64,000 nucleotides of DNA, from contig NZ_CP033169.1 of assembly GCF_003691585.1 (NCBI RefSeq), positions 1-64,000 of the forward strand, in the 5' to 3' direction. Under the pieces are notes generated by a model. That model did not search any database. It was not told the origin of the DNA and saw nothing but the letters and a program-made list of their open reading frames with translations. The stretch is from Biomaibacter acetigenes. GTDB lineage: Bacteria > Bacillota > Thermosediminibacteria > Thermosediminibacterales > Tepidanaerobacteraceae. Shown here one piece after another: positions 46,055-54,608 of the stretch (positions are counted from its first letter, which is position 1; each line of letters starts with the position of its first letter). The position numbers and the translations under genes were made by a program.

Positions 46055-47290
46055 ATGGCCCGGGTATTAATGTTAAAGTGCGTGCTTTGCGGCAGGACTT
46101 ACAGGGAAAGGGAGGTGGACTACACCTGCCCCCACTGCGGGATGGACGGTACCCTGGACGTGCTCTACGACTATGATGAGATTAAAAAACATTTTACCAG
46201 GGAATGTCTCGAAAAAAGCCGGGATTTTACCCAATGGAGATACCGTGACATATTACCTGTAAATGATGAAACTAATATACAGCCCCTGGAGGTGGGCTTT
46301 ACACCTCTCTATGACAGCGGGGTGCTGGCCCGGGAGTACGGAGCGAAAAAGGTGTACATAAAGGATGACGGCAGAAACCCGACGGCGTCGCTCAAAGACA
46401 GGGCCAGCGCCGTTGGAGTAGCCAGGGCTCTGGACTATGGCAAAAACACCATTGCTTGTTCCTCCACCGGCAATGCCGCCAGTTCTATGGCGGGATTTGC
46501 GGCGGTGGCAGGGCTTAAAAGTTTTATATTTGTACCCGAGAGCGCTCCGGAGGCCAAGGTGGCCCAGCTTTTGATTTACGGCGCCACGGTGGTGCTGGTG
46601 AAGGGAAATTACGAGGATGCCTTCAATCTGTCCACTGCGGCCATATACAAATTCGGTTGGTACAACCGAAACTGCGGCATAAATCCGTATCTGGTGGAGG
46701 GCAAGAAGACCTGCGGCCTGGAAATTGCGGAACAGCTGGGATGGGAGGCGCCGGACAGAATCTTCATTGCGGTGGGCGACGGATGCTGTATCAGCGGACT
46801 CTACAAGGCCTTTTACGACCTGAAAGCCCTGGGATTTATCGATCGTATGCCAAAACTTGTGGGAGTTCAGGCCGCCGGCAGCAGCCCCATATATCATGCA
46901 TTTAAATACCATCTGCCAAAAGTGGAATTCGTGAAACCTGATACCCTGGCGGACAGCATAGCCGTGGGGGCCCCCAGAAATTGGGCCAAAGCGTTGAGGG
47001 CGGTGAGGCAAACCGCCGGAGATATGGTAACGGTCACCGATGAGGAGATCCTGGAGGCTATGAAGGAACTGGCCCGGAAGACCGGGGTTTTCGGAGAGCC
47101 CGCCGGGGTCACCGGATTTGCGGGATTCAAAAAAATGGCAAAAGAACGTTATATTGGCATGGATGAGCGTATAGCCATAGTAGTGACCGGCAATGGATTA
47201 AAGGACATCGCCAGCGCCCGCAAAGCTGTAGCAAAACCGATCCTGGTGGAACCGGATATAAATGAACTGCTGAAGAGAATATGCTGCTAG
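46055..47290 (+). CDS. Threonine synthase-like PLP enzyme with zinc ribbon (second copy)
   Basis: Fold-type II PLP enzyme of 411 residues. A zinc ribbon (Cys9, Cys12, Cys25, Cys28) precedes the catalytic domain; the PLP lysine is in NPTASLKDRAS (Lys114) and the phosphate loop is SSTGNAASSMAG. It has the same domain plan as the enzyme at 21564 but is clearly diverged. It leads the sigma-54 purine train, so a catabolic or lyase role is more likely than threonine synthesis. The GAGGGAG site is about 13 bases from the ATG. Confidence 0.82.
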   Translation: MARVLMLKCVLCGRTYREREVDYTCPHCGMDGTLDVLYDYDEIKKHFTRECLEKSRDFTQWRYRDILPVNDETNIQPLEVGFTPLYDSGVLAREYGAKKVYIKDDGRNPTASLKDRASAVGVARALDYGKNTIACSSTGNAASSMAGFAAVAGLKSFIFVPESAPEAKVAQLLIYGATVVLVKGNYEDAFNLSTAAIYKFGWYNRNCGINPYLVEGKKTCGLEIAEQLGWEAPDRIFIAVGDGCCISGLYKAFYDLKALGFIDRMPKLVGVQAAGSSPIYHAFKYHLPKVEFVKPDTLADSIAVGAPRNWAKALRAVRQTAGDMVTVTDEEILEAMKELARKTGVFGEPAGVTGFAGFKKMAKERYIGMDERIAIVVTGNGLKDIASARKAVAKPILVEPDINELLKRICC

Positions 47291-47319
47291 CAGAGAATAC
47301 TTATCAGGGGAGGAAAATC

Positions 47320-48708
47320 ATGGATAAAGAGCTTGTTTGGGGACCGACCTTTGAAGAAATGCTGCACCCGGAGAAAATTCCGGAAGAGATAAGAAAAAAG
47401 GCGCTGAAGGCCAGAGAGGAGGCACCCCTTGACCCTATAAACCTTTTCAACATCACCTGGAAGAAGCCCGATGGCACACCGTGTTATATGGTGCTTCCTA
47501 AAAAGCTTACGGGGGTGGATGCCAATATTATAGTGCTCTACGGCCGGGATTTCCCCACGGGGTCCCATAAGGTGGGGGCTACCTATGCCGTAACCGTGGA
47601 AAACCAGCTATACGGCCGTATAAAGCCCGGAGAGCATACTGTGGTATATCCTTCCACCGGCAATTACGGTATAGGCGGAGCATGGGTAGGGCCCAGGATG
47701 GGCTATGATTCTCTGGTTATTTTGCCGGAACTCATGAGCAGGGAGAGATTTGAGAAGATAGCAAGTTACGGTGCCAGATACATAAAGACTCCGGGATGTG
47801 AATCCAGTGTCAAGGAGATCTACGATAAATGCAGGGAGCTTTCAAAGGACCCAAAAGTTAAGGTATTAAACCAGTTTGAGGTTATGGCCAACTACAGGTT
47901 CCATTACTATGTGACGGGAAACACCATAGCGGAACTGATGGCGGACCTTAAGTCAAAAGGTATCGGCGATGGCGGCTGCGCGGCCTTTGTTTCCGCCATG
48001 GGCTCTGCCGGGACCATAGCCGCCGGCGACAGACTGAAGGAAGTTTTTCCCGGCCTCAGGATAGTAGGTTTGGAGCCCATTCAGTGTCCCACCCTTTACA
48101 GCAACGGCTACGGAGACCATGACATTCAGGGCATAGGCGACAAGCATGTTACATGGATTCACAATTGTCTAAACATGGATACCCTCATGTGTATAGACGA
48201 TATAGAGTGCAAAAAGGGACTTCAGCTTCTGACAGACCCGGTGGGGATGGAATACCTGGCGGCAAAGGCGGGTATCGACGAAGAAGATGTCAAACAGATG
48301 GCCGCCATTTTCGGCATCTCTGGAGTATGCAATGTGCTGGGGGCTATTAAGGCCGCCAAATTCTGGCGCATGGACAGCCGCAGGAATATAGTCACCATAC
48401 TGACGGATGCCATAGACAGGTACCATTCGGTGATGGCCGAACTCGATAAAAAATACGGCAGGATGGATATGGCCGGGGCGGCGTTGCGTTACCATAGCAT
48501 ATTCCGTGGCATGAAGCTGGACTACATCCAGGAAGGCACCGTGAACAACCGCGAACGATGGTTCAACCTCAAATACTACACCTGGGTGGAGCAGCAGGGT
48601 AAGACCGTGGAAGAGCTCAACGCCCAGAAGAGCAATGCATGGTGGCAGCAGGAAAGGGAGAGAGTCTGCGAGATAGATAAGCTGCTGAAAGCGGTCCGAG
48701 GGTTCTAA
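47320..48708 (+). CDS. PLP-dependent fold-type II enzyme, catabolic, substrate unknown
   Basis: Enzyme of 462 residues, longer than cysteine synthase or diaminopropionate ammonia-lyase. The PLP lysine is in PTGSHKVGATYA (Lys84) and STGNYGIGGAWVG forms the phosphate loop. The C-terminal 90 residues (from SVMAELDKKYG) are an extension rich in aromatic residues. ATG 47320 has CAGGGGAGG; the frame overlaps the previous gene. It may form a pair with the enzyme upstream, as both precede the xanthine dehydrogenase genes. Function unknown. Confidence 0.75.
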   Translation: MDKELVWGPTFEEMLHPEKIPEEIRKKALKAREEAPLDPINLFNITWKKPDGTPCYMVLPKKLTGVDANIIVLYGRDFPTGSHKVGATYAVTVENQLYGRIKPGEHTVVYPSTGNYGIGGAWVGPRMGYDSLVILPELMSRERFEKIASYGARYIKTPGCESSVKEIYDKCRELSKDPKVKVLNQFEVMANYRFHYYVTGNTIAELMADLKSKGIGDGGCAAFVSAMGSAGTIAAGDRLKEVFPGLRIVGLEPIQCPTLYSNGYGDHDIQGIGDKHVTWIHNCLNMDTLMCIDDIECKKGLQLLTDPVGMEYLAAKAGIDEEDVKQMAAIFGISGVCNVLGAIKAAKFWRMDSRRNIVTILTDAIDRYHSVMAELDKKYGRMDMAGAALRYHSIFRGMKLDYIQEGTVNNRERWFNLKYYTWVEQQGKTVEELNAQKSNAWWQQERERVCEIDKLLKAVRGF

Positions 48709-48730
48709 GATAAGAGGTGAGGAGATTTTT

Positions 48731-49624
48731 ATGAAAGAATTCAATTACCACAGGGCGAAAACCCTGCAGGAGGCCCTTTGCTGGCTCCGGGACTTCAAGG
48801 GCGATATAAAGGTGCTGGCCGGAGGTACTGACCTGGTGGTGCGGCTGAAGGAGGATATGGTGAAGGAACACCATATCCTGGATATCAGCGGGATCGGGGA
48901 ATTAAAAGGGATTTACAGGGATGAAGGTTACATCCATGTACTCCCCCTCACCACCCATGCCGAGATCGTAGAATCCCCCGAAGTGGCATCCTTCGCACCC
49001 ATTTTGAGGCAGGCCTGCCTTTCCATAGGCTCCCCCCAGATAAGAAACCGCGGCACCCTCGGGGGCAATGTGGGCAACGCATCCCCCGCCGGAGACTCCA
49101 TAGCGGCTCTCTACGCTCTGGAGGCCCGGGTGAAGATTGTAAGTTGCCGGGGAGAACGGGATATACCCGTGGAAGACTTGTTTGAAGGCCCCAAAAAGAC
49201 AGTATTGTCTCCAGACGAAATTATATCCGATATTTACATGCCGGAGATGAAAGACGATGTAAGGGGAATTTTCAAAAAGCTAGGGCAAAGAGATGCCCTG
49301 GCCATATCGGTGGTCAATGTGGCAGTAAAACTAAAATTTGGCTCCGGCTCTAAAAAAATACTAAAGGCGATCATAGCCCTTGGCGCTGTGGCTCCTACGG
49401 TGGTCAGGGCCAGAAAGGTGGAAAGCGCGCTCATGACCGTTCAAATCGTTGATTTTTTGGACGCACCCGATTTTACCGGCAGGCTCATGAATATCTGCGG
49501 TACGGTCCGGGAAGAAGTGATGCCTATCTCCGATGTGAGGGCTTCTATGAAATATCGAAGGGACATAAGCGTGAACCTGCTGTATGAGGGCATGCTGGAA
49601 CTGCTTACGGGTGCCGGGAGGTGA
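48731..49624 (+). CDS. Molybdenum hydroxylase FAD subunit (XdhB type), first copy
   Basis: FAD-binding subunit of 297 residues that passes electrons from the Mo and Fe-S centres to an acceptor. FAD motifs are VLAGGTDLVVRLKE and GTLGGNVGNASPAGDS. The ATG has AAGAGGTGAGG. The matching Mo subunit follows after 4 bases, but no Fe-S gene accompanies this pair. Confidence 0.9.
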   Translation: MKEFNYHRAKTLQEALCWLRDFKGDIKVLAGGTDLVVRLKEDMVKEHHILDISGIGELKGIYRDEGYIHVLPLTTHAEIVESPEVASFAPILRQACLSIGSPQIRNRGTLGGNVGNASPAGDSIAALYALEARVKIVSCRGERDIPVEDLFEGPKKTVLSPDEIISDIYMPEMKDDVRGIFKKLGQRDALAISVVNVAVKLKFGSGSKKILKAIIALGAVAPTVVRARKVESALMTVQIVDFLDAPDFTGRLMNICGTVREEVMPISDVRASMKYRRDISVNLLYEGMLELLTGAGR

Positions 49625-49628
49625 TTTC

Positions 49629-51923
49629 ATGGAGGAAAATTACATAGGAAAGGGTTTAAAGCGCCTGGACGCGGAGGAAAAAGTCACGGGGAAGACTCTT
49701 TATATGACGGACCTGAAGTTTCCCGATATGCTCTGGGGGACAGTGCTCCGGGCAAAATACCCCCATGCAATTATAAAATCCATCGATACATCCGGAGCGG
49801 AAGCCCTACCGGGGGTGGAGGCAGTAATCACATGGCGGGATGTACCGGGGTTCAACGGCTTTGGCATTGTGGTACCTGACCAGCCGGTGCTGTGTCGGGA
49901 AAAGGTGAGGTACCGGGGCGATGCCGTAGCGGCAGTGGCAGCGACTTCAAAAGAACTGGCAAAAAGGGCCCTGGAGCTCATCGAGGTCCAATACGAGGAA
50001 CTGCCTGTAGTGGAGAGCCCCCTGGAAGGTGCAAAGTCCGAAGCACCGAAAGTGCATGAAAAGGGCAACATACACCTTCATACACACGTGAAAAGAGGAA
50101 ATGTCCGGAGAGGTTTTGAAGAGGCGGATATCGTAATTGAAAACACCTATTACACCGGCAGGCAGGAGCATGCCTTTCTGGAGACTGAAGGTGGAGTGGC
50201 AGTTCCCGAAGCCGATGGGTCCATATCAATTTATGCAGGTTCCCAGTACCCTTACAGGGACAGGATGCAGCTGGCCCGCTGTCTTGCCATGCCGGAGGAG
50301 AAGATAAGGATAATTTCAAGCCCCGTGGGAGGAGCCTTTGGAGGCAAGGACGAGCTCACCATACAGCCCATCCTGGCAATCCTGGCCTTAAAATCGCGAA
50401 AGCCAGTGAAAATGGTGATGGGCCGGGAAGAGTCTATGATTTCCTACTGGAAGCGCCATCCCATGATTTTGGAGTACAGGACCGGAGCAAAAAAAGATGG
50501 CACCCTGGTGGCCAATGAAATTAAGATTTATTCAGATACCGGTGCGTATGCCTCCCTGGGAGGGCCGGTTTTAAACCTGGCCATAGAATCCAGCTGCGGT
50601 CCCTACAGGATACCCAATGTAGATATAGACGGCTACTGCGTGTATACCAATAACTGCGTGGCCGGGGCCATGAGGGGGTTTGGAGTGCCCCAGGTGACCT
50701 TCGCCATGGAGACTCAGATAGACGTGCTGGCGGAAAAGCTCGGCATGGACCCCATAGAAATCCGCAGGAAAAACGCCCTGGAAGACGGCGATGTGGCACC
50801 CATAGGTCACCACCTGGTGACCAGCGTGGGAATAGGAAAGGTTCTGGAGAAAATCGAAAACAGCCGCCTATGGAAAGAACGGCGGAAAATGACAAAGGCC
50901 GATGAAGAGAAGCCCTGGATAAAGCGGGGGGTTGGCATGGCCATCACCTGGCAGGGTATAGGCCTGGGAGTGGGACTTCCCGACAACAGCAATGCCATAA
51001 TTCAGATGAAGAGGGATGGGGGCTTTACCGTAAGAGTAGGTTGTGTGGAAATGGGCCAGGGAGCATTGACGGTATTTGCCCAGATAGCCGCCGAGGCCCT
51101 GTACTGTCCCGTGGAAAATATAGAGGTGATAGTCGGGGATACCGGGGCTACGGTGGATTCCGGCACCACCACCGCCTCCAGGAGTACCTATGCCGCCGGG
51201 AACAGCATAATCCTGGCATCAAACAAGATTCTGGACATCATGAAAGAAAAGGCTGCTTCAATGCTCGGCGCAAAGCCCGAGGAGCTGGATGTAAAGGATG
51301 GCTTGATATTCCACAGGCAAAATCTCATACCGGGCCTTTCATACGGACAGATTGCCGGCGCATTTCAACAGGGTTCCGGGCTTCCCCGCACCGAAGGACT
51401 TTTTAAATTCCCCGTGGCGGATAAGAGCATTGAAGGGGCTTTCGGGCTTCCGCACCACATTTACGGTTTCTGCGGCCAGGTTGCCCTGGTGGAAGTCGAC
51501 ACCCTGACGGGAAAGGTGAAAGTCTTAGAGGGCCTCACTGTGATAGATGCGGGTACGGTCATTAACCGTAAAGGACTTGAAGGCCAGGCGGAGGGCGGTT
51601 TTGTGATGGGCATGGGCTATGCCCTGACGGAAGATGTGCTGACGAAAAGGGGCAATGTCATGACCCCTAATTTCTCCACATACATAATTCCCACCTCTAA
51701 AGATGCCCCGGAGATTATCGAGACTATCACCGTGGATTCCAGGGAAGAAACAGGTCCTTACGGGGCCAAGGGCATAGGGGAAATAGTCATGGTGCCCACG
51801 GCACCGGCCATCACCTGTGCCATACACCACGCCACCGGCAAAAGAGTATTGAAGATACCGGCTACGGCTGAATATATCTACAGTTTGCTGACAGGGGGGA
51901 GTCAGAGTGAAGACATTGATTAA
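49629..51923 (+). CDS. Molybdenum hydroxylase catalytic subunit (XdhA type), first copy
   Basis: Mo-pterin catalytic subunit of 764 residues that hydroxylates purines or similar heterocycles. Features are the hammerhead start (VTGKTLYMTDLKFPDMLWG), GGAFGGKDEL, the substrate Arg loop VAGAMRGFGVPQ, and the catalytic Glu in GAKGIGEIVM near the end. ATG 49629 follows GGGAGGTGA. The stop overlaps the next gene's start. Confidence 0.9.
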   Translation: MEENYIGKGLKRLDAEEKVTGKTLYMTDLKFPDMLWGTVLRAKYPHAIIKSIDTSGAEALPGVEAVITWRDVPGFNGFGIVVPDQPVLCREKVRYRGDAVAAVAATSKELAKRALELIEVQYEELPVVESPLEGAKSEAPKVHEKGNIHLHTHVKRGNVRRGFEEADIVIENTYYTGRQEHAFLETEGGVAVPEADGSISIYAGSQYPYRDRMQLARCLAMPEEKIRIISSPVGGAFGGKDELTIQPILAILALKSRKPVKMVMGREESMISYWKRHPMILEYRTGAKKDGTLVANEIKIYSDTGAYASLGGPVLNLAIESSCGPYRIPNVDIDGYCVYTNNCVAGAMRGFGVPQVTFAMETQIDVLAEKLGMDPIEIRRKNALEDGDVAPIGHHLVTSVGIGKVLEKIENSRLWKERRKMTKADEEKPWIKRGVGMAITWQGIGLGVGLPDNSNAIIQMKRDGGFTVRVGCVEMGQGALTVFAQIAAEALYCPVENIEVIVGDTGATVDSGTTTASRSTYAAGNSIILASNKILDIMKEKAASMLGAKPEELDVKDGLIFHRQNLIPGLSYGQIAGAFQQGSGLPRTEGLFKFPVADKSIEGAFGLPHHIYGFCGQVALVEVDTLTGKVKVLEGLTVIDAGTVINRKGLEGQAEGGFVMGMGYALTEDVLTKRGNVMTPNFSTYIIPTSKDAPEIIETITVDSREETGPYGAKGIGEIVMVPTAPAITCAIHHATGKRVLKIPATAEYIYSLLTGGSQSEDID

Positions 51924-53262
51924 AAATGCGGACATAATAGCCACCTTTGATGACCACATGAGGGAGATAAAGGGCGGGTGGATTTATATTGAAAACAATG
52001 TAATAAAAGACATGGGTACGGACTTTCCGCCGGAACTGGAAAAAGACCGGGAGATTTCCGGGAAGGGAATGGTGTTTTTGCCGGGGTTCGTGAACACCCA
52101 CCATCATTTTTACCAATCTCTTTTCAGGGCGGTGCCGGAGGTCCAGAGCGCCAAGCTCTTCGACTGGTTGGTTTTCCTTTACGAGAGATGGAAGAACATC
52201 GACGAGGAAGCGGTGAGAATATCCACTTCCGTTGCCATCATGGAGATGATGAAAAGCGGTGTAACCACCACCACCGACCACATGTACCTTTTCCCCAGGG
52301 GTCATGAGGGACTCATGGATGCCCAGATAGAGGCGGCAAAAAATACGGGTGTGAGATTCCATGCCACCCGGGGCAGCATGTGCCTTTCCAAAAAAGATGG
52401 AGGGCTTCCGCCGGATTCGGTAGTGCAGGAGGAAGAAGTTATTTTAAAAGATTGTGAAAGGGTTATAAAAAAATATCATGATCCCCGACCCTTTGCCATG
52501 ACCAGGGTGGCCCTGGCGCCGTGTTCCCCCTTTTCCGTCACGGAGCAGTTGATGAAAGACACCGTGGAAATGGCGGAAAAATACGATGTACTGCTCCACA
52601 CTCACCTGGCGGAAACAATGGATGAGGATGAATTCTGCCTTTCCATGTTCAATTTGAGGCCCGTGGATTATATGGAAAAAGTTGGATGGCTAAATCCCAG
52701 GGTATGGTTTGCCCACATGGTTTACCTTTCCGATGATGACATTAAGAGGCTTTCTGATGCCCGGGCTGGCATGGCCCACTGCCCCACATCCAACATGAGG
52801 CTGGGTTCCGGCATCGCCCCTGTCACCAATATGAAGGGTACCGCCATAAGGATTGGCCTGGGAGTGGACGGCAGTGCCAGCAATGATTCCGGCAATTTTC
52901 TGCTGGAGGTAAGAAACGCCCTGCTTCTGCAGCGGGTGAAATACGGCTCTGATGCCATTACCCCCCGGGAGGTGCTGCGCATGGGCACTATGGGCGGAGC
53001 CGAGGTGCTGCGCATGGATAAGGAGATAGGCTCCATAGAAAAGGGCAAAGCCGCCGACATCATAGGTTTTAAGATGGACCGGCTGGAATTTGCGGGAGGC
53101 CTCCTGGATCCCGTGGGGTCCCTGGTGCTCTGCGACGCTAAAGCCGTGGACTTTTCCATGATAAACGGCGAAATAGTCATTGAAGAAGGCCGCTTCACAA
53201 GGCTGGATGAAAAATATTACATCAATGAACAAAATAAAATTTCAAAGAAACTAAATTCGTAA
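51907..53262 (+). CDS. ATZ/TRZ-type aminohydrolase (8-oxoguanine deaminase-like)
   Basis: Zinc amidohydrolase of 451 residues. Metal motifs are NTHHHFYQSL, HTHLAET and VDGSASND; the fold and length match 8-oxoguanine deaminases and hydroxyatrazine hydrolases. It would convert an aminated purine into the keto form for the hydroxylases around it. GTG 51907 follows GGGGGAG and overlaps the previous stop by 17 bases. Confidence 0.85.
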   Translation: MKTLIKNADIIATFDDHMREIKGGWIYIENNVIKDMGTDFPPELEKDREISGKGMVFLPGFVNTHHHFYQSLFRAVPEVQSAKLFDWLVFLYERWKNIDEEAVRISTSVAIMEMMKSGVTTTTDHMYLFPRGHEGLMDAQIEAAKNTGVRFHATRGSMCLSKKDGGLPPDSVVQEEEVILKDCERVIKKYHDPRPFAMTRVALAPCSPFSVTEQLMKDTVEMAEKYDVLLHTHLAETMDEDEFCLSMFNLRPVDYMEKVGWLNPRVWFAHMVYLSDDDIKRLSDARAGMAHCPTSNMRLGSGIAPVTNMKGTAIRIGLGVDGSASNDSGNFLLEVRNALLLQRVKYGSDAITPREVLRMGTMGGAEVLRMDKEIGSIEKGKAADIIGFKMDRLEFAGGLLDPVGSLVLCDAKAVDFSMINGEIVIEEGRFTRLDEKYYINEQNKISKKLNS

Positions 53263-53291
53263 ATAACTATTTAAAGAAGGGAGGGATTGCT

Positions 53292-54140
53292 TTGAAACTT
53301 ACCGGTGTTGAAAAGTGCCTCTTCCCCGGCACCCTGGAGGAAGCCGCAGAGATTCTGGAGCATGAAGGGGATAATGCCGCAGTGGTAGGCGGAGGTCTGG
53401 GCATAATCACCGCCCGGGAATCGGCCCCAGGCACCCTGATTTTTCTTGAAAAAATCCCGCTGAAATATATTAAAAAGGAGCAGAACCACCTAAAAGTCGG
53501 AGCCAGGACCAGCTTAAGTGAATTTATGAATTCTCCGGTCCTGGAAAAATACCTTTCGGGGAAAGTCAGGTCTGCTATGGAAGGCATATCCACCCATCTT
53601 ATCAGAAATCAGATTACCCTCGGTGGTGCCGTGGCAGGAAGGGCGCCCTATTCGGACATTGTTACCCTGCTCATGGCGCTGAGAGCAAAGGTGGTCCTGA
53701 GGGGGCAGGCGGGGCAAAAGATACTTTCCATCGATGAATATTACGGAGATTTCCAGGACATAAGACGCCAGTATATCATAGAAGAAATCCAACTGCCGGA
53801 ATACGAAGGAGATTTTGCCTTTGCTATGGAGCGCTTTACCAGGAACGCCACGGATATAACCCTCCTCAATATGGCGGTGCTGGTGAAGATTGAGATTGGA
53901 AAGGTAGAGGAGGCCTCCGTGACGGTGGGTTCCAGACCGGAGCCCGCTTACAGGTTCCCGGAAGGCGAGGAGTTTTTAAAAGGAAAAGCGCTCTCAGAGG
54001 ATCTGGCAAGGCTGTTTGAGGATTTTGTCAGGGAAAAGGTGGATGTCAGGGGAGACTTCAGAATAAGTGAAGATTACAGGCGCCATGTCAGCGGGGTATT
54101 TGCCAGGAGGATAGTCGAGAGTCTAGGAGGTGCGTCATGA
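53292..54140 (+). CDS. Molybdenum hydroxylase FAD subunit, second copy
   Basis: FAD subunit of 282 residues, more diverged than the copy at 48731. FAD contacts are AAVVGGGLGIITARE and RNQITLGGAVAGRAPYSD. TTG 53292 has GGGAGGG upstream. Its stop overlaps the Fe-S gene. Confidence 0.85.
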   Translation: MKLTGVEKCLFPGTLEEAAEILEHEGDNAAVVGGGLGIITARESAPGTLIFLEKIPLKYIKKEQNHLKVGARTSLSEFMNSPVLEKYLSGKVRSAMEGISTHLIRNQITLGGAVAGRAPYSDIVTLLMALRAKVVLRGQAGQKILSIDEYYGDFQDIRRQYIIEEIQLPEYEGDFAFAMERFTRNATDITLLNMAVLVKIEIGKVEEASVTVGSRPEPAYRFPEGEEFLKGKALSEDLARLFEDFVREKVDVRGDFRISEDYRRHVSGVFARRIVESLGGAS

Positions 54141-54607
54141 AAGTACAGTATGTCATAAACGGCAAAAAAACGGAATTTGATATAAGTCCCGGGGATTTAT
54201 TGCTGGATGTCCTGAGGGACCACGGGTATTACGAAGTCAAGGGCAATTGTTATGGTGGAAGCTGCGGTGCATGCACCGTGCTCATCGACGACATTCCCTA
54301 TGCCAGCTGCACCGTACTGGCGGCAGGGGTCGACGGCAAAAGCATCACAACTATAAAGGGAATCGGAACTCTGCAAGATCCCCATCTTCTGCAGAAGGCC
54401 TTCGTCAGGTCCGGGGCCGTGCAGTGCGGGTACTGCACTCCGGGCACTATCCTTTCAGCCTATGCGCTTTTGAAGAAAAATCCCGACCCCACCGATGATG
54501 ATATAAAAAAAGCCATCGACGGCAATCTTTGCCGCTGCACAGGATATATACATCAAATAGAGGGAGTTAAAATGGCCGTCAAAATGCTCCGGGAAGGAGG
54601 CGAATAA
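54137..54607 (+). CDS. Molybdenum hydroxylase Fe-S subunit
   Basis: Two [2Fe-2S] clusters of 156 residues: the plant-type motif CYGGSCGACTVLIDDIPYASC and the C-terminal CGYCTPG with CRCTG. It passes electrons from Mo to FAD. The ATG follows TAGGAGGTG. It is the only Fe-S subunit for two Mo and two FAD subunits in the window. Confidence 0.93.
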   Translation: MKVQYVINGKKTEFDISPGDLLLDVLRDHGYYEVKGNCYGGSCGACTVLIDDIPYASCTVLAAGVDGKSITTIKGIGTLQDPHLLQKAFVRSGAVQCGYCTPGTILSAYALLKKNPDPTDDDIKKAIDGNLCRCTGYIHQIEGVKMAVKMLREGGE

Positions 54608-54608
54608 A

